DNA of 19,361 bases from CALJTV01 sp034433775 (GTDB taxonomy: Bacteria; Chloroflexota; Dehalococcoidia; GIF9; UBA5629), in NCBI GenBank assembly GCA_034433775.1, contig DAOUAI010000154.1, positions 1 through 19,361 of the forward strand, in the 5' to 3' direction. Positions 7,649 through 14,814 of this stretch are shown here, one piece after another (position 1 is the first letter of the stretch; every line of letters begins with the position of its first letter). Under the pieces are notes generated by a model that saw nothing but the letters and a program-made list of their open reading frames with translations, did no database searches and was not told where the DNA came from. The position numbers and the translations under genes were made by a program.

Positions 7649-9065
7649 CTTCTTCTATATAAACGGGCTTGGGGCGCGCCTTCTTGGCCTTTTCCTTGCC
7701 TTTGGCTATACTGGGCTCTTTTTTGGTCTTTTTCTTCGTCTTCTCCTGCCTCACTGGCAGTATATCTTCGGCAAACCGTATTTGGGGCATATCTGTGGTT
7801 CTTGCTGATGTAGCAGCCCCTGAGGTCAAGACAAGCTCATAGTCCGTTGTCGGTGCAGCGACTTCTGCGCCCTCTGCCTCGCCCATCTCCTCAATAGCGG
7901 CTGGCATTTCTTCAGTCTCTATCAGGCTGGGAGTCTCCTCTCCAACGGCGACAGGTTCCGGGGTGGGCATTTCAGGTTGTGCCTCTCCCTCCATCTGAGC
8001 GGCAGCGCTGGGGACCGCAGCCTTCTCTGCCTCGGCTGCCGAAGCGCTTTTAATATCTATCCGCCACCCGGTCAGTCTGGCTGCCAGCCTGGCATTTTGT
8101 CCTTCCCTGCCGATAGCCAGAGAGAGTTGCCTATCAGGAACGGTCACCACAGCAGTACTCTCCGCCGTATCAAGCTGGACAGATATTACCTGAGCCGGGC
8201 TAAGAGCGTGGGCGATAAAGACTGCCGGATCCTCAGACCATTCGATGACATCTATTTTCTCTCCGTTTAGCTCGTTTACTATGCTCTGTATCCTGATGCC
8301 CCGTAGCCCGACACAGCAGCCTACAGGGTCGACTCCCGGTTGGCGGGCAACTACAGCTACTTTGCTCCTGTAGCCCGCTTCGCGGGCGATGGCTTTTATC
8401 TCGATAATGCCACCGTAGATTTCCGGTATCTCGAGTTCCAGCAGCCGGCGAAGCAGATTGCGGTGTGAGCGTGAAACGATTATCTGAGGTCCCCTGGTTG
8501 TCCTGGTCACCTCAAGGACGTAGAACTTAAGCCTGCGCCCAACGCGATAACGCTCTGTGGGCACCTGCTCGCTGCTGGGGCAGATGGCCTCGGTCCGCCC
8601 CAGGTCCACATAAATTTGCTCCGGTGTAACGCGTACCACCGCGCCACTAACTACATCACCCTCCTTGCCGGTAAACTCCTCGTAAATGGCGCGATGCTCG
8701 GCTTCATGCAGGCGTTGCAATATAACCTGCCTTGCCGTCTGGGCGGCGATTCGTCCGGCGTTAGGGGGTGTACATTCGATGTTAATAACATCGCCGAGCT
8801 GGGCTGACTTGCTGATTTTTTGTGCCTCTGCCAGGGATATCTCGCGGGCGGGGTCACTAACGGACTCGACTGCCGTCTTCTTGACGAAGATTTTTACCTC
8901 GCCAGTATTGGGATTGATTTTGGCAGATATGTCCTGCCCGGCGGCAAAGGCGTCTTTCTTATACGCGGAAACCAGTGCTGACTCGATTGCCGCCAGCACT
9001 ACTTCCTTCGGCAGATGCTTTTCAGCCGCTAGCTGGGTAAGCGCAATCATGAACTCTGTCTTCAT
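7632..9065 (-). CDS. nusA: Transcription termination/antitermination protein NusA
   Basis: A 477-residue NusA. An N-terminal RNA-polymerase-binding domain (1-125) is followed by S1 (about 134-199; GAVVRVTPEQIYVDLG), KH1 (about 228-290; CCVGLRGIRIQSIVNEL) and KH2 (about 300-340; VPDRQLSLAIGREGQNARLAARL). It modulates pausing, hairpin termination and antitermination. The core ends near 340. Residues 341-477 form a low-complexity tail, first Ala/Glu/Pro-rich and acidic, then a Lys-rich block, and finally IEEDEFEE, instead of the acidic repeats of proteobacterial NusA. The usual upstream rimP gene is absent, so nusA starts the operon. GGTG is eight bases before the ATG. The leader holds a terminator-like hairpin. 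Confidence 0.95.
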   Translation of the reverse strand: MKTEFMIALTQLAAEKHLPKEVVLAAIESALVSAYKKDAFAAGQDISAKINPNTGEVKIFVKKTAVESVSDPAREISLAEAQKISKSAQLGDVINIECTPPNAGRIAAQTARQVILQRLHEAEHRAIYEEFTGKEGDVVSGAVVRVTPEQIYVDLGRTEAICPSSEQVPTERYRVGRRLKFYVLEVTRTTRGPQIIVSRSHRNLLRRLLELEIPEIYGGIIEIKAIAREAGYRSKVAVVARQPGVDPVGCCVGLRGIRIQSIVNELNGEKIDVIEWSEDPAVFIAHALSPAQVISVQLDTAESTAVVTVPDRQLSLAIGREGQNARLAARLTGWRIDIKSASAAEAEKAAVPSAAAQMEGEAQPEMPTPEPVAVGEETPSLIETEEMPAAIEEMGEAEGAEVAAPTTDYELVLTSGAATSARTTDMPQIRFAEDILPVRQEKTKKKTKKEPSIAKGKEKAKKARPKPVYIEEDEFEE

Positions 9066-9098
9066 CGTTCAGCACCGTCCCCATATATTGTCTACCAA

Positions 9099-9128
9099 CA
9101 AAAAAGTGGGAACTTCGCCCCACTTTTT
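9099..9128 (-). terminator. Terminator-like hairpin in the nusA leader (putative attenuator)
   Basis: On the minus strand AAAAAGTGGG (9128-9119), an 8-nt loop GCGAAGTT, and CCCACTTTTT (9110-9101) form a perfect 10-bp stem, with the T-run extending one base further. It lies about 35 nt before the nusA ATG and downstream of the predicted nusA promoter. No other minus-strand gene is seen upstream that it could terminate. The stem is nearly symmetric, so it would also form in plus-strand RNA, but no plus-strand gene ends here. Confidence 0.65.
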
Positions 9129-9152
9129 CTAACACGATTGAGCTTGATTAAT

Positions 9153-9181
9153 AGTTTACCATAAAAAGAAGGAAAAGGCAA
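9153..9181 (-). promoter_or_regulatory. Predicted promoter of the nusA operon
   Basis: On the minus strand TTGCCT (9181-9176), a 17-nt spacer and TAAACT (9158-9153), with TGG directly before the -10 (extended -10). Both hexamers match four of six consensus bases. Predicted start near 9146 gives a leader of about 80 nt that contains the hairpin at 9101-9128. Confidence 0.5.
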
Positions 9182-9268
9182 CTTTATGGATATTGTATCG
9201 TCTATTCAGGCAGCACTCTTTGTATCAGGTCTGTCCTGTTTGCGGTCCGGACCAGCTGTCGTGATAGG

Positions 9269-9277
9269 TGCTATAAT
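9269..9277 (+). promoter_or_regulatory. Extended -10 promoter for the small membrane protein gene
   Basis: TGCTATAAT is a perfect extended -10 (TATAAT at 9272-9277). No good -35 is present; instead a perfect 10-bp palindrome GGTCCGGACC (9244-9253) covers the -35 zone and may bind a regulator. The expected start, near 9284, is only about three bases before the first ATG (9287). Confidence 0.5.
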
Positions 9278-9286
9278 GGGGCTGAT

Positions 9287-9511
9287 ATGGACGGGAGTGA
9301 AACGAGCGGCAAAATGCTGAAGAGGTTTCTCCTCACCATGGGCATCGCCTTGGGGGTCTTCCTGGTCAGCGTTGTGCTGCACAATGTAATTTCAGGCATG
9401 TTCGGGATAGAGGAACCTGTCTTCTTCACCATCGCCGTCATCGTTTGTCCCGTAGCCTTCCTCGTCGGTGCTGTGGGCAGCATCGTGTTTGCTATAAAGA
9501 AGCACCGTTAA
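9287..9511 (+). CDS. Small two-helix membrane protein, unknown function
   Basis: A 74-residue protein that I do not recognise. Two hydrophobic stretches (about 13-35 and 45-68 from the first ATG), joined by a short loop with GMFGIEEP, and a basic C-terminus (KKHR) predict a two-pass inner-membrane protein. By the positive-inside rule both ends are probably cytoplasmic. The first ATG (9287) would make an almost leaderless mRNA; an alternative ATG at 9314 has GGGAG about 14 bases upstream and still precedes the first helix. It stands alone between the divergent nusA operon and the secreted-protein cluster. The overlapping frame on the other strand was rejected because this one gives a coherent membrane protein behind a good -10. 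Confidence 0.65.
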   Translation: MDGSETSGKMLKRFLLTMGIALGVFLVSVVLHNVISGMFGIEEPVFFTIAVIVCPVAFLVGAVGSIVFAIKKHR

Positions 9512-9607
9512 TGACCGGCGCGTTGCCTGCGTGACGGAAATCTTTGTCTGTGCACGTAACTATAACTGCTCTGTTTAAAACCCCGCCACTGTTGCCTAAA
9601 ATAACTC

Positions 9608-9636
9608 TTGACAGAATGCATCTGCAATTGTACTAT
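9608..9636 (+). promoter_or_regulatory. Near-consensus promoter for the secreted-protein cluster
   Basis: A perfect -35 TTGACA (9608-9613), a 17-nt spacer and TACTAT (9631-9636; five of six bases of TATAAT). This is the best promoter in the window. Predicted transcription start is near 9643. It probably drives all five secreted-protein genes, whose gaps are 30 bp or less. Confidence 0.75.
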
Positions 9637-9763
9637 TCTTTATGAAAGCAGTGTGCGCATGGAGAAACCAGCTCATGTAGTTTGCTTTTAAACAGTCCTC
9701 TCCCCTCCGGAAGCAAGCTCCTTTGCTCCCTCTCCATCCGTACTAACTTGTTTGTGCCTTGCC

Positions 9764-9808
9764 GCTAGCCAGGTACGACAATCTGTATTTGTGGCTGGTG
9801 AAAGCTAG
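9764..9808 (+). promoter_or_regulatory. Leader segment with two mutually exclusive stems
   Basis: The CTAGCCA block at 9765-9771 can pair in two ways: AGCCA (9767-9771) with TGGCT (9792-9796), or CTAGC (9765-9769) with GCTAG (9804-9808). The two stems share bases and cannot form together. The segment lies just upstream of the GGGGG ribosome binding site of the first lipoprotein. No known riboswitch class was recognised. Confidence 0.3.
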
Positions 9809-9831
9809 TAATAAATTATGTGGGGGTTGAT

Positions 9832-11517
9832 ATGAGGAAGTTACTGTGGTCTGTGCTTGTGCTAACCCTGATTGTAATTCCTGCCTGCTTCGGCGGCAAA
9901 CAACCCGTTATAAATGCCTTTAATGCCAGCCCATCGAGCATTTCCACCGGTCAAGCCTCGAGGTTGGAGTGGAGCGTTACCGGGGCTACCAGTGTCACCA
10001 TAGAGCCCGATTTAGGAAACGTTGCCTTGACCGGTAGCACTGATGTCTATCCTCGAACGACGACAACCTATGTACTCAAAGCCTCAAATTCCCGTGGAGT
10101 AGCAACTGCCAAGGTAACGGTGACAGTTTCCGGCGCCCCTGGAGCAGCCGGTACGCCCGTTATCAACTCGTTCACAGCCAGCCCGGACTCCATAGCGCCG
10201 GGAGAAACCTCAACGCTTAGCTGGGACGTTTCCGGTGCTGTTACGGTTAACATTGACCAGGGCGTGGGCAATGTGGGGCTCACGGGCACCAGGCTGGTCT
10301 CCCCTTCGAGGACCACCGCTTACACGCTAACAGCCACCAACGCCAGTGGCAGTGTTACCAGGACTGTGGAAGTGGTTGTAACCGGAAGTACCCAAGAGAC
10401 ATCACAGCAGTACCCCGGGCAAAATCCTCCAATGATCAATTTCTTTACAGCAAGTCCCACCAGCATAACCAGAGGTCAATCTTCAACGCTTCAGTGGGAT
10501 GTATCCAACGCCACCACGGTGACCTTGAGCGCTGTCGAGGGTGGTCTGGGCTGGACACAAACGGTCAGCCCGATAGGTAACATGAGTGTATCACCCAGTG
10601 CCGATGCTGCTTATACGCTCAGGGCAACCAACAGCGCAGGCAGCGTAACCGCCAGGGTTGAAGTTACGGTCAGAGTAAGCCAGGGTGGACTAACCACAGG
10701 ACAGCCTGACCTGGTGATAACTGGTGTGGATAGGAAGCAAACGGACGGAGGACCTGTAGTGGGGTATGTGGTTAAAAACAACGGCAATGCTGAGGCCAGA
10801 AACTTCGTCTGCAAATTATATGCCAATGGTGTCCAGAAGGCTACTGACAGCATAGCATCGCTAGCTGCTGGTGCGGAAGTTGCCCGGGAGTTCACCGGAT
10901 GGGTAATCAACCCTGTTACGCCAGTAATAAAAGTCGTCGCCGATGCCAATAATACGGTGGCTGAAAGCAATGAAGGCAATAATGAAATGGAGAGGACCAT
11001 TACCACCACAGTGCGCTATGACTTCATCTCCAAAGCACCTTCAGCCCGATGGCGTACCGGCTCCGGTGCCTCCAGCCAGGAGATATCCTGGGGTGGCTCC
11101 ACAAATGACAGCAAAGGATTTGCCTGCTATCTCACTAACGTAAAAATGGAAGACAATCAGAATTATCCTAAGGTCATGGTAACTCATCCCAAGTGGGTTG
11201 ATGATGGCCTGATACTCGGTGTTTACCAGAGTTGCTGCCAGGTAAAGGCTGGCGACCATTTCTATGCCAAAATAGGGTTCGTTCAAAATTATAAAGGGAA
11301 GGTCCTTTATCGCATTTATGTTAAACCTTCTGGCGGAACAAGTACGATGGTTAACGAGACCAGCAAAGGCTACCTTGGCACCATCGGGGTTATAGATGTT
11401 GACCTGTCGCCTTACGCTGGCAAATGGGTGGACATAACTTTAATGGTCGATGCCTATGGTCCTTCTACCCAGGACTGGGCGTCATGGATTGAAGCCAAGG
11501 TAATTGGCGTGTGGTGA
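9832..11517 (+). CDS. Secreted lipoprotein: three Ig-like repeats, CARDB, C-terminal beta-sandwich
   Basis: A 561-residue protein from ATG 9832 (GGGGG six bases upstream); a GTG at 9820 is possible but lacks a site. The signal peptide ends in a lipobox, VIPAC (Cys19), so the protein should be a membrane-anchored lipoprotein on the cell surface. Three Ig-like repeats follow (about 24-98, 109-183, 199-281), each with a core like PVIN.F.ASP.SI..G....L.W.V..A and a late YTL.A(T/S)N..G.V motif. A CARDB domain comes next (about 291-392; PDLVITGV, NEGNNEM). The last 165 residues are a predicted beta-sandwich (SWGGSTND, MEDNQNY, HPKWV, AGDHFYAKIGF, DLSPYAGKW, TQDWASW), which is also found in two neighbours. 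No catalytic motif is seen; a binding or structural role is likely. Confidence 0.85.
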   Translation: MRKLLWSVLVLTLIVIPACFGGKQPVINAFNASPSSISTGQASRLEWSVTGATSVTIEPDLGNVALTGSTDVYPRTTTTYVLKASNSRGVATAKVTVTVSGAPGAAGTPVINSFTASPDSIAPGETSTLSWDVSGAVTVNIDQGVGNVGLTGTRLVSPSRTTAYTLTATNASGSVTRTVEVVVTGSTQETSQQYPGQNPPMINFFTASPTSITRGQSSTLQWDVSNATTVTLSAVEGGLGWTQTVSPIGNMSVSPSADAAYTLRATNSAGSVTARVEVTVRVSQGGLTTGQPDLVITGVDRKQTDGGPVVGYVVKNNGNAEARNFVCKLYANGVQKATDSIASLAAGAEVAREFTGWVINPVTPVIKVVADANNTVAESNEGNNEMERTITTTVRYDFISKAPSARWRTGSGASSQEISWGGSTNDSKGFACYLTNVKMEDNQNYPKVMVTHPKWVDDGLILGVYQSCCQVKAGDHFYAKIGFVQNYKGKVLYRIYVKPSGGTSTMVNETSKGYLGTIGVIDVDLSPYAGKWVDITLMVDAYGPSTQDWASWIEAKVIGVW

Positions 11518-11531
11518 AGGGAGACCCTTGT

Positions 11532-13310
11532 GTGAAGAGCACAATTTGTAGGTGCAGACCAGGCATTTCGGTTAAAAAACGTAGGCTTATACTAGGCACC
11601 TATAGACCACGACCCCTCTTGTTGGTGCCGGTCACCGTAACGATTTTGGTGCTGGTCCCGCTGTTTGCCGCTGGCTGCGATTGCGACTATCAGTCTGGAC
11701 CGGGAGACATTCCTCCTCACGCTATTATAGAATCGATTTCACCTGTCGAGTCGTGCGTGGGGGAGACCGTGACCTTTGTCGGTCGTGGCTCCCACTCCTA
11801 TTATGGCGATTCTGTCAATTTTGCTTATTCTTGGGAATCGGACCTGGATGGAAACCTTAGCAACTTGGCAACTTTTTCCACCTCATCTCTGTCAGAGGGT
11901 ACCCATACAATTACGTTCCGCGTTTGCTATGGGCAATGTTCGACTGCCCAGCGCACGATTACGGTGGTAGCCCGCTGTGCTGCCACGCCACCGATTATAG
12001 AATATTTCAATGCCAATCCACAGAGGGTCAACCCGAACCAGTTTTCCACACTTAGCTGGCGCGTCTCCGGAGCCAGGGCAATTAGAATCGACCCGGCAAT
12101 AGGCGATGTATTCGCTGTCGGGTCGCGTCAGGTATCCCCTGACTCCGATACCACCTATACTCTTACCGCTACCAACGAGTTCGGCAGCGTCACCGCCAGT
12201 GTACAGGTTCGGATTATAGTCCTGCCGGTTATCGAGTCTTTTACCGCTGTGCCAGACAGGATAGAAGCTGGCGGGTCCTCAACCTTGAGCTGGACAGCGC
12301 TCAATGCCACACGGGCTTCGTTAAGCACCATAGGGGAGCCGGGGACTCCTGGCTGGACAGAGATGGTGAGCACCTCCGGAAGCACGAATGTGTCACCGAC
12401 TTCCACAACCTTTTACACCCTGACAGCTACTAACGACTTCGGCACCGACACCAAAACTGTGCAGGTCACTGTTTACAGGCGCCCGGCACCGGAGGGCTTC
12501 CCCGATCTAGTGATTACTGATGTCCGAAAAGTGGAGAGCGCTGATGGTTACCGTATAAGTTACACCATAAAGAACCAGGGGGCTGTAAGTGCCGGTCAGA
12601 GCACCACCAAAGTATATGCCAATGGCAAATACTGGGACTCTGACTCCGTTGGTGCCCTGCAGCCGGGCATGTGGGTGACAAGGCAGTTCAGCAGTAAACT
12701 TTATAACCCAGCTTACAATACCTTAGAGGTACGCGCTGACGCCGATAATGTTGTTCGGGAGGGTAACGAGATAAACAATAACATGCAGGTGGTTATCCCC
12801 CTAGACCTGGGCTTTGATCTTGTTGCCAATGCCAACCAGGCTGGCTGGAAGAGCGGCCTACCGACGACTTCCCTCAGTTTCGGCGGCAGTACCAACGACG
12901 ATAGGGGCTTTGTCTGTTATTTGAATAATGCAAGAATGGAAGATGGCAGAAGTTACACCAGGATACTGGTAACTCATCCCAGATGGGTTAATAATGGCTA
13001 TATTGAAGGCACGTATGCCCCTAAATATGCGATAAGACCCGGCGACCATTTTGTCGCCAGGGGCGGGATTGTCAGCGGTTATAATGCCGGGCGTGTGCGG
13101 GTAAAGGGAGAATATGTCACCTATGCGGGTGTTGACGCGGTCACCATGTTCGAGACCATTTTCATATACAATGGCAACATCGAAATAGTGAGCTACAAAT
13201 TTCCCACCGGGACTTACGGTCGGGTGCCGGTAATCAAACTGACAATATCCACCGATGGAGAGTCAACTCAGGACTGGGCAGCCTGGATGGAGGCGATGAT
13301 AGTCAGATGA
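11532..13310 (+). CDS. Secreted lipoprotein paralogue: PKD-like, two Ig-like repeats, CARDB, C-terminal beta-sandwich
   Basis: A 592-residue protein from GTG 11532, chosen for GGGAG eight bases upstream. GTG codons at 11511 and 11514, the latter overlapping the previous stop as GTGA, are alternatives adding six or seven residues. After a basic n-region of about 30 residues and a hydrophobic segment comes lipobox FAAGC (Cys49), so it is a predicted lipoprotein. A PKD-like domain with Cys residues (about 61-148) is followed by two Ig-like repeats (about 153-228 and 232-314), CARDB (about 323-422; PDLVITDV, NEINNNM) and the same C-terminal domain as the previous gene (SFGGSTNDDRGF, MEDGRSY, HPRWV, GDHFVAR, TQDWAAW). 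It is clearly a paralogue by tandem duplication. No catalytic motif is seen. Confidence 0.83.
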   Translation: MKSTICRCRPGISVKKRRLILGTYRPRPLLLVPVTVTILVLVPLFAAGCDCDYQSGPGDIPPHAIIESISPVESCVGETVTFVGRGSHSYYGDSVNFAYSWESDLDGNLSNLATFSTSSLSEGTHTITFRVCYGQCSTAQRTITVVARCAATPPIIEYFNANPQRVNPNQFSTLSWRVSGARAIRIDPAIGDVFAVGSRQVSPDSDTTYTLTATNEFGSVTASVQVRIIVLPVIESFTAVPDRIEAGGSSTLSWTALNATRASLSTIGEPGTPGWTEMVSTSGSTNVSPTSTTFYTLTATNDFGTDTKTVQVTVYRRPAPEGFPDLVITDVRKVESADGYRISYTIKNQGAVSAGQSTTKVYANGKYWDSDSVGALQPGMWVTRQFSSKLYNPAYNTLEVRADADNVVREGNEINNNMQVVIPLDLGFDLVANANQAGWKSGLPTTSLSFGGSTNDDRGFVCYLNNARMEDGRSYTRILVTHPRWVNNGYIEGTYAPKYAIRPGDHFVARGGIVSGYNAGRVRVKGEYVTYAGVDAVTMFETIFIYNGNIEIVSYKFPTGTYGRVPVIKLTISTDGESTQDWAAWMEAMIVR

Positions 13311-13375
13311 CCCCACTGGTAGTACTTTTGGGAGCAGATGTAGCACGAAAAAAGACGTATTTTTACTGTTTATAA
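13307..13375 (+). other. Short coupled frame ending after a -1 slippery heptamer
   Basis: ATG at 13307 overlaps the previous stop as ATGA; GGAGG lies 13 bases upstream. The frame reads 22 codons to TAA (13373-13375). It passes through A AAA AAG (13348-13354) in the phase needed for tandem -1 slippage, with GGGAG 13 nt upstream (13330-13334). A -1 shift enters the lipoprotein signal-peptide frame of the beta-helix gene at GAC (13354). Otherwise this frame codes for nothing recognisable. Confidence 0.45.
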
Positions 13376-13386
13376 TACTGCTGATT

Positions 13387-14790
13387 TTGACCGCCTGTGT
13401 GCAGGCGCCAGCACCTGAAGCGGATGAGGAAGTGTCGCCGGCACTGCAGGTGGAAAGACCAGCCGCCCCCGTTGTGGTCTATTACGTGTCCCCCAATGGT
13501 AATAACAATAATCCCGGTACTCGTGAGCAGCCGTGGGCTACACCGGGATATGCTTCCAAACAACTGGCACCGGGCAATACTCTTATAATCCTCCCCGGTA
13601 AATATGTCCTGCGCAAGGACTACGATGATATTATCACCCCTGCCTCAGGTACTGCCGCTGCCTGGATAACTATAAAAGGCGAAGACGGCAATATGCCGGT
13701 GCTGGCAGGAAGGGACGACTTGAGGGCAGCTATAGACCTATCGGGTGTCAGTTATGTGAGGATTGAGAACCTGGAAATTACCAGCGATGGCGGAAAACGT
13801 TTCAGGGAAGGTGTAAACGCCTGGGACCCAGCTTCCCACATCGTTCTGAAAAACCTGCACATACACCATGTAGATGAAATGGGCACCGACCTCAAAGATA
13901 TCAATGATTTACAGATGATAGACTGCAATATCCACCATTGCGGCTTTGGCGCCGTTGGCGGACCTGCTGGAGAGAAAGGTGGCTGGAGAAATGTGGTAAT
14001 CAGCGGTTGCCGGCTAGCTTATAGCGGGCATTACTATCAGGGAGGGAAAGGTCCTTCGCCTTATGACCGACCTGACGGCTTCGGCATTGAGCCGTCAAAA
14101 GGACCGGTCGAGATAGTGGACACCATTGCTGAGCATAACCTCGGTGATGGGCTTGATTCCAAGGCTGAGAATACATATATCCACAATTGCATCGTAGCCA
14201 ATAATTCCTGCGACGGCATAAAGGTCTGGGGCGGTGGCAGCAAGATAGAGAACTGCCTCGTCTACGGCACTGGAGATGGTGATGCTGCACCAACACCATG
14301 GTCAGGGCTGGTAATAGACCAGGTGGAAAAGCCAAACGCCCGCTTTGAAGTGATAAATACAACCGTCCACGATAACCCGCAAAGGCAGGGCTACCCCATG
14401 TATGTGCAGTACGATACCCCGGTACCGATAACCCTGATTATGCGGAACTGCATTGTGGCTAATGGGGAAGGTCTGGTTTACATCGGGGACTCTGTGAAGT
14501 TCATCGCCGAGCACAACATCTTTTACCGTCCGGGGCAGGAGATACAGGTATATGCTAATAAAAGGGACTATACCGCAGCCCAGATAAATGCTGGTGAGCT
14601 GGGCACAGGCAATATGTCCCGAGACCCGCTGTTTGTATCGCCCGCTTGGGGGAAGGAGGGGGACTATCACCTCCAGAAGACCAGTCCGGCTGTAGATGCC
14701 GGGACAGCACAGTCAGCTCCGGCGAAAGACCTTGAGGGAAAGAGCCGACCACAGGGGGCTGGCTACGATATTGGCTGCTACGAACAATAG
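13387..14790 (+). CDS. Right-handed beta-helix lipoprotein (5' end unusual)
   Basis: The body is a 467-residue surface protein. A YYVSPNGNNNNPGT start is typical of secreted parallel beta-helix (PbH1) proteins; repeated Asn/His/Cys-rich turns (IDLSGVSYVRIENLEI, HIVLKNLHIHHV, NDLQMIDCNIHHC) build the helix. The C-terminus, SPAVDAG ... DLEGKSRPQ ... YDIGCYE, is the usual ending of such proteins. Many relatives bind or cleave polysaccharides; no catalytic site can be named. TTG 13387 is only the first legal start in frame. The true protein must begin earlier, because codons 13342-13398 encode a lipoprotein signal peptide (STKKDVFLLFIILLILTAC) with lipobox LTAC, yet that frame has no ATG, GTG or TTG back to a stop at 13300. 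See the frameshift finding. GGAGG for the next gene lies just downstream. Confidence 0.8.
   Translation: MTACVQAPAPEADEEVSPALQVERPAAPVVVYYVSPNGNNNNPGTREQPWATPGYASKQLAPGNTLIILPGKYVLRKDYDDIITPASGTAAAWITIKGEDGNMPVLAGRDDLRAAIDLSGVSYVRIENLEITSDGGKRFREGVNAWDPASHIVLKNLHIHHVDEMGTDLKDINDLQMIDCNIHHCGFGAVGGPAGEKGGWRNVVISGCRLAYSGHYYQGGKGPSPYDRPDGFGIEPSKGPVEIVDTIAEHNLGDGLDSKAENTYIHNCIVANNSCDGIKVWGGGSKIENCLVYGTGDGDAAPTPWSGLVIDQVEKPNARFEVINTTVHDNPQRQGYPMYVQYDTPVPITLIMRNCIVANGEGLVYIGDSVKFIAEHNIFYRPGQEIQVYANKRDYTAAQINAGELGTGNMSRDPLFVSPAWGKEGDYHLQKTSPAVDAGTAQSAPAKDLEGKSRPQGAGYDIGCYEQ
13392..13407 (+). repeat. Strong hairpin at the lipobox codons
   Basis: CGCCTG, loop TGTG, CAGGCG: a perfect six-base GC-rich stem with a four-base loop, right at the lipobox Cys codon. 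It begins 37 nt after the slippery heptamer, which is farther than usual for a frameshift stimulator. Confidence 0.5.
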
Positions 14791-14814
14791 AGCAAGGCAG
14801 GAGGTCGACCTGAA

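Larger units (their letters stand above)
9512..9819 (+). other. Intergenic region: promoter plus long leader, no gene seen
   Basis: About 310 bp without a convincing protein or known RNA gene. It contains the promoter at 9608-9636 and then a leader of roughly 190 nt to the lipoprotein ATG at 9832. In the leader are a pyrimidine-rich tract (9695-9708), a small hairpin AGCAA/TTGCT near 9712-9727, and competing pairings described separately. A ten-codon ATG frame at 9659-9691 has no ribosome binding site. Confidence 0.5.

Noticed and set aside
9271..9483. A 70-codon minus-strand frame opposite the small membrane protein
   Set aside because: The plus-strand frame has a good extended -10 and a coherent two-helix membrane protein; the minus frame gives a low-complexity sequence with no recognisable features.
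9659..9691. A ten-codon leader peptide in the operon leader
   Set aside because: There is no ribosome binding site before its ATG and no codon pattern suggesting attenuation.
9643..9831. A cyclic-di-GMP (GEMM) riboswitch in the operon leader
   Set aside because: The leader is long and precedes surface genes, but the conserved GEMM core sequences are not found.
9901..10677. CRISPR-like or DNA direct repeats in the lipoprotein genes
   Set aside because: The similarity is at the protein level only (Ig-like domains); the DNA copies are too diverged and not evenly spaced by spacers.
10068..11009. Minus-strand frames opposite the first lipoprotein
   Set aside because: They mirror the Ig-like repeats and show only the Val/Leu/Ser-rich bias of antisense translation.
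13371..13376. TATAAT as a promoter -10 for the beta-helix gene
   Set aside because: It lies within signal-peptide codons, the position 17 nt upstream is only AAAAAA, and a start there would be inside the coding region.
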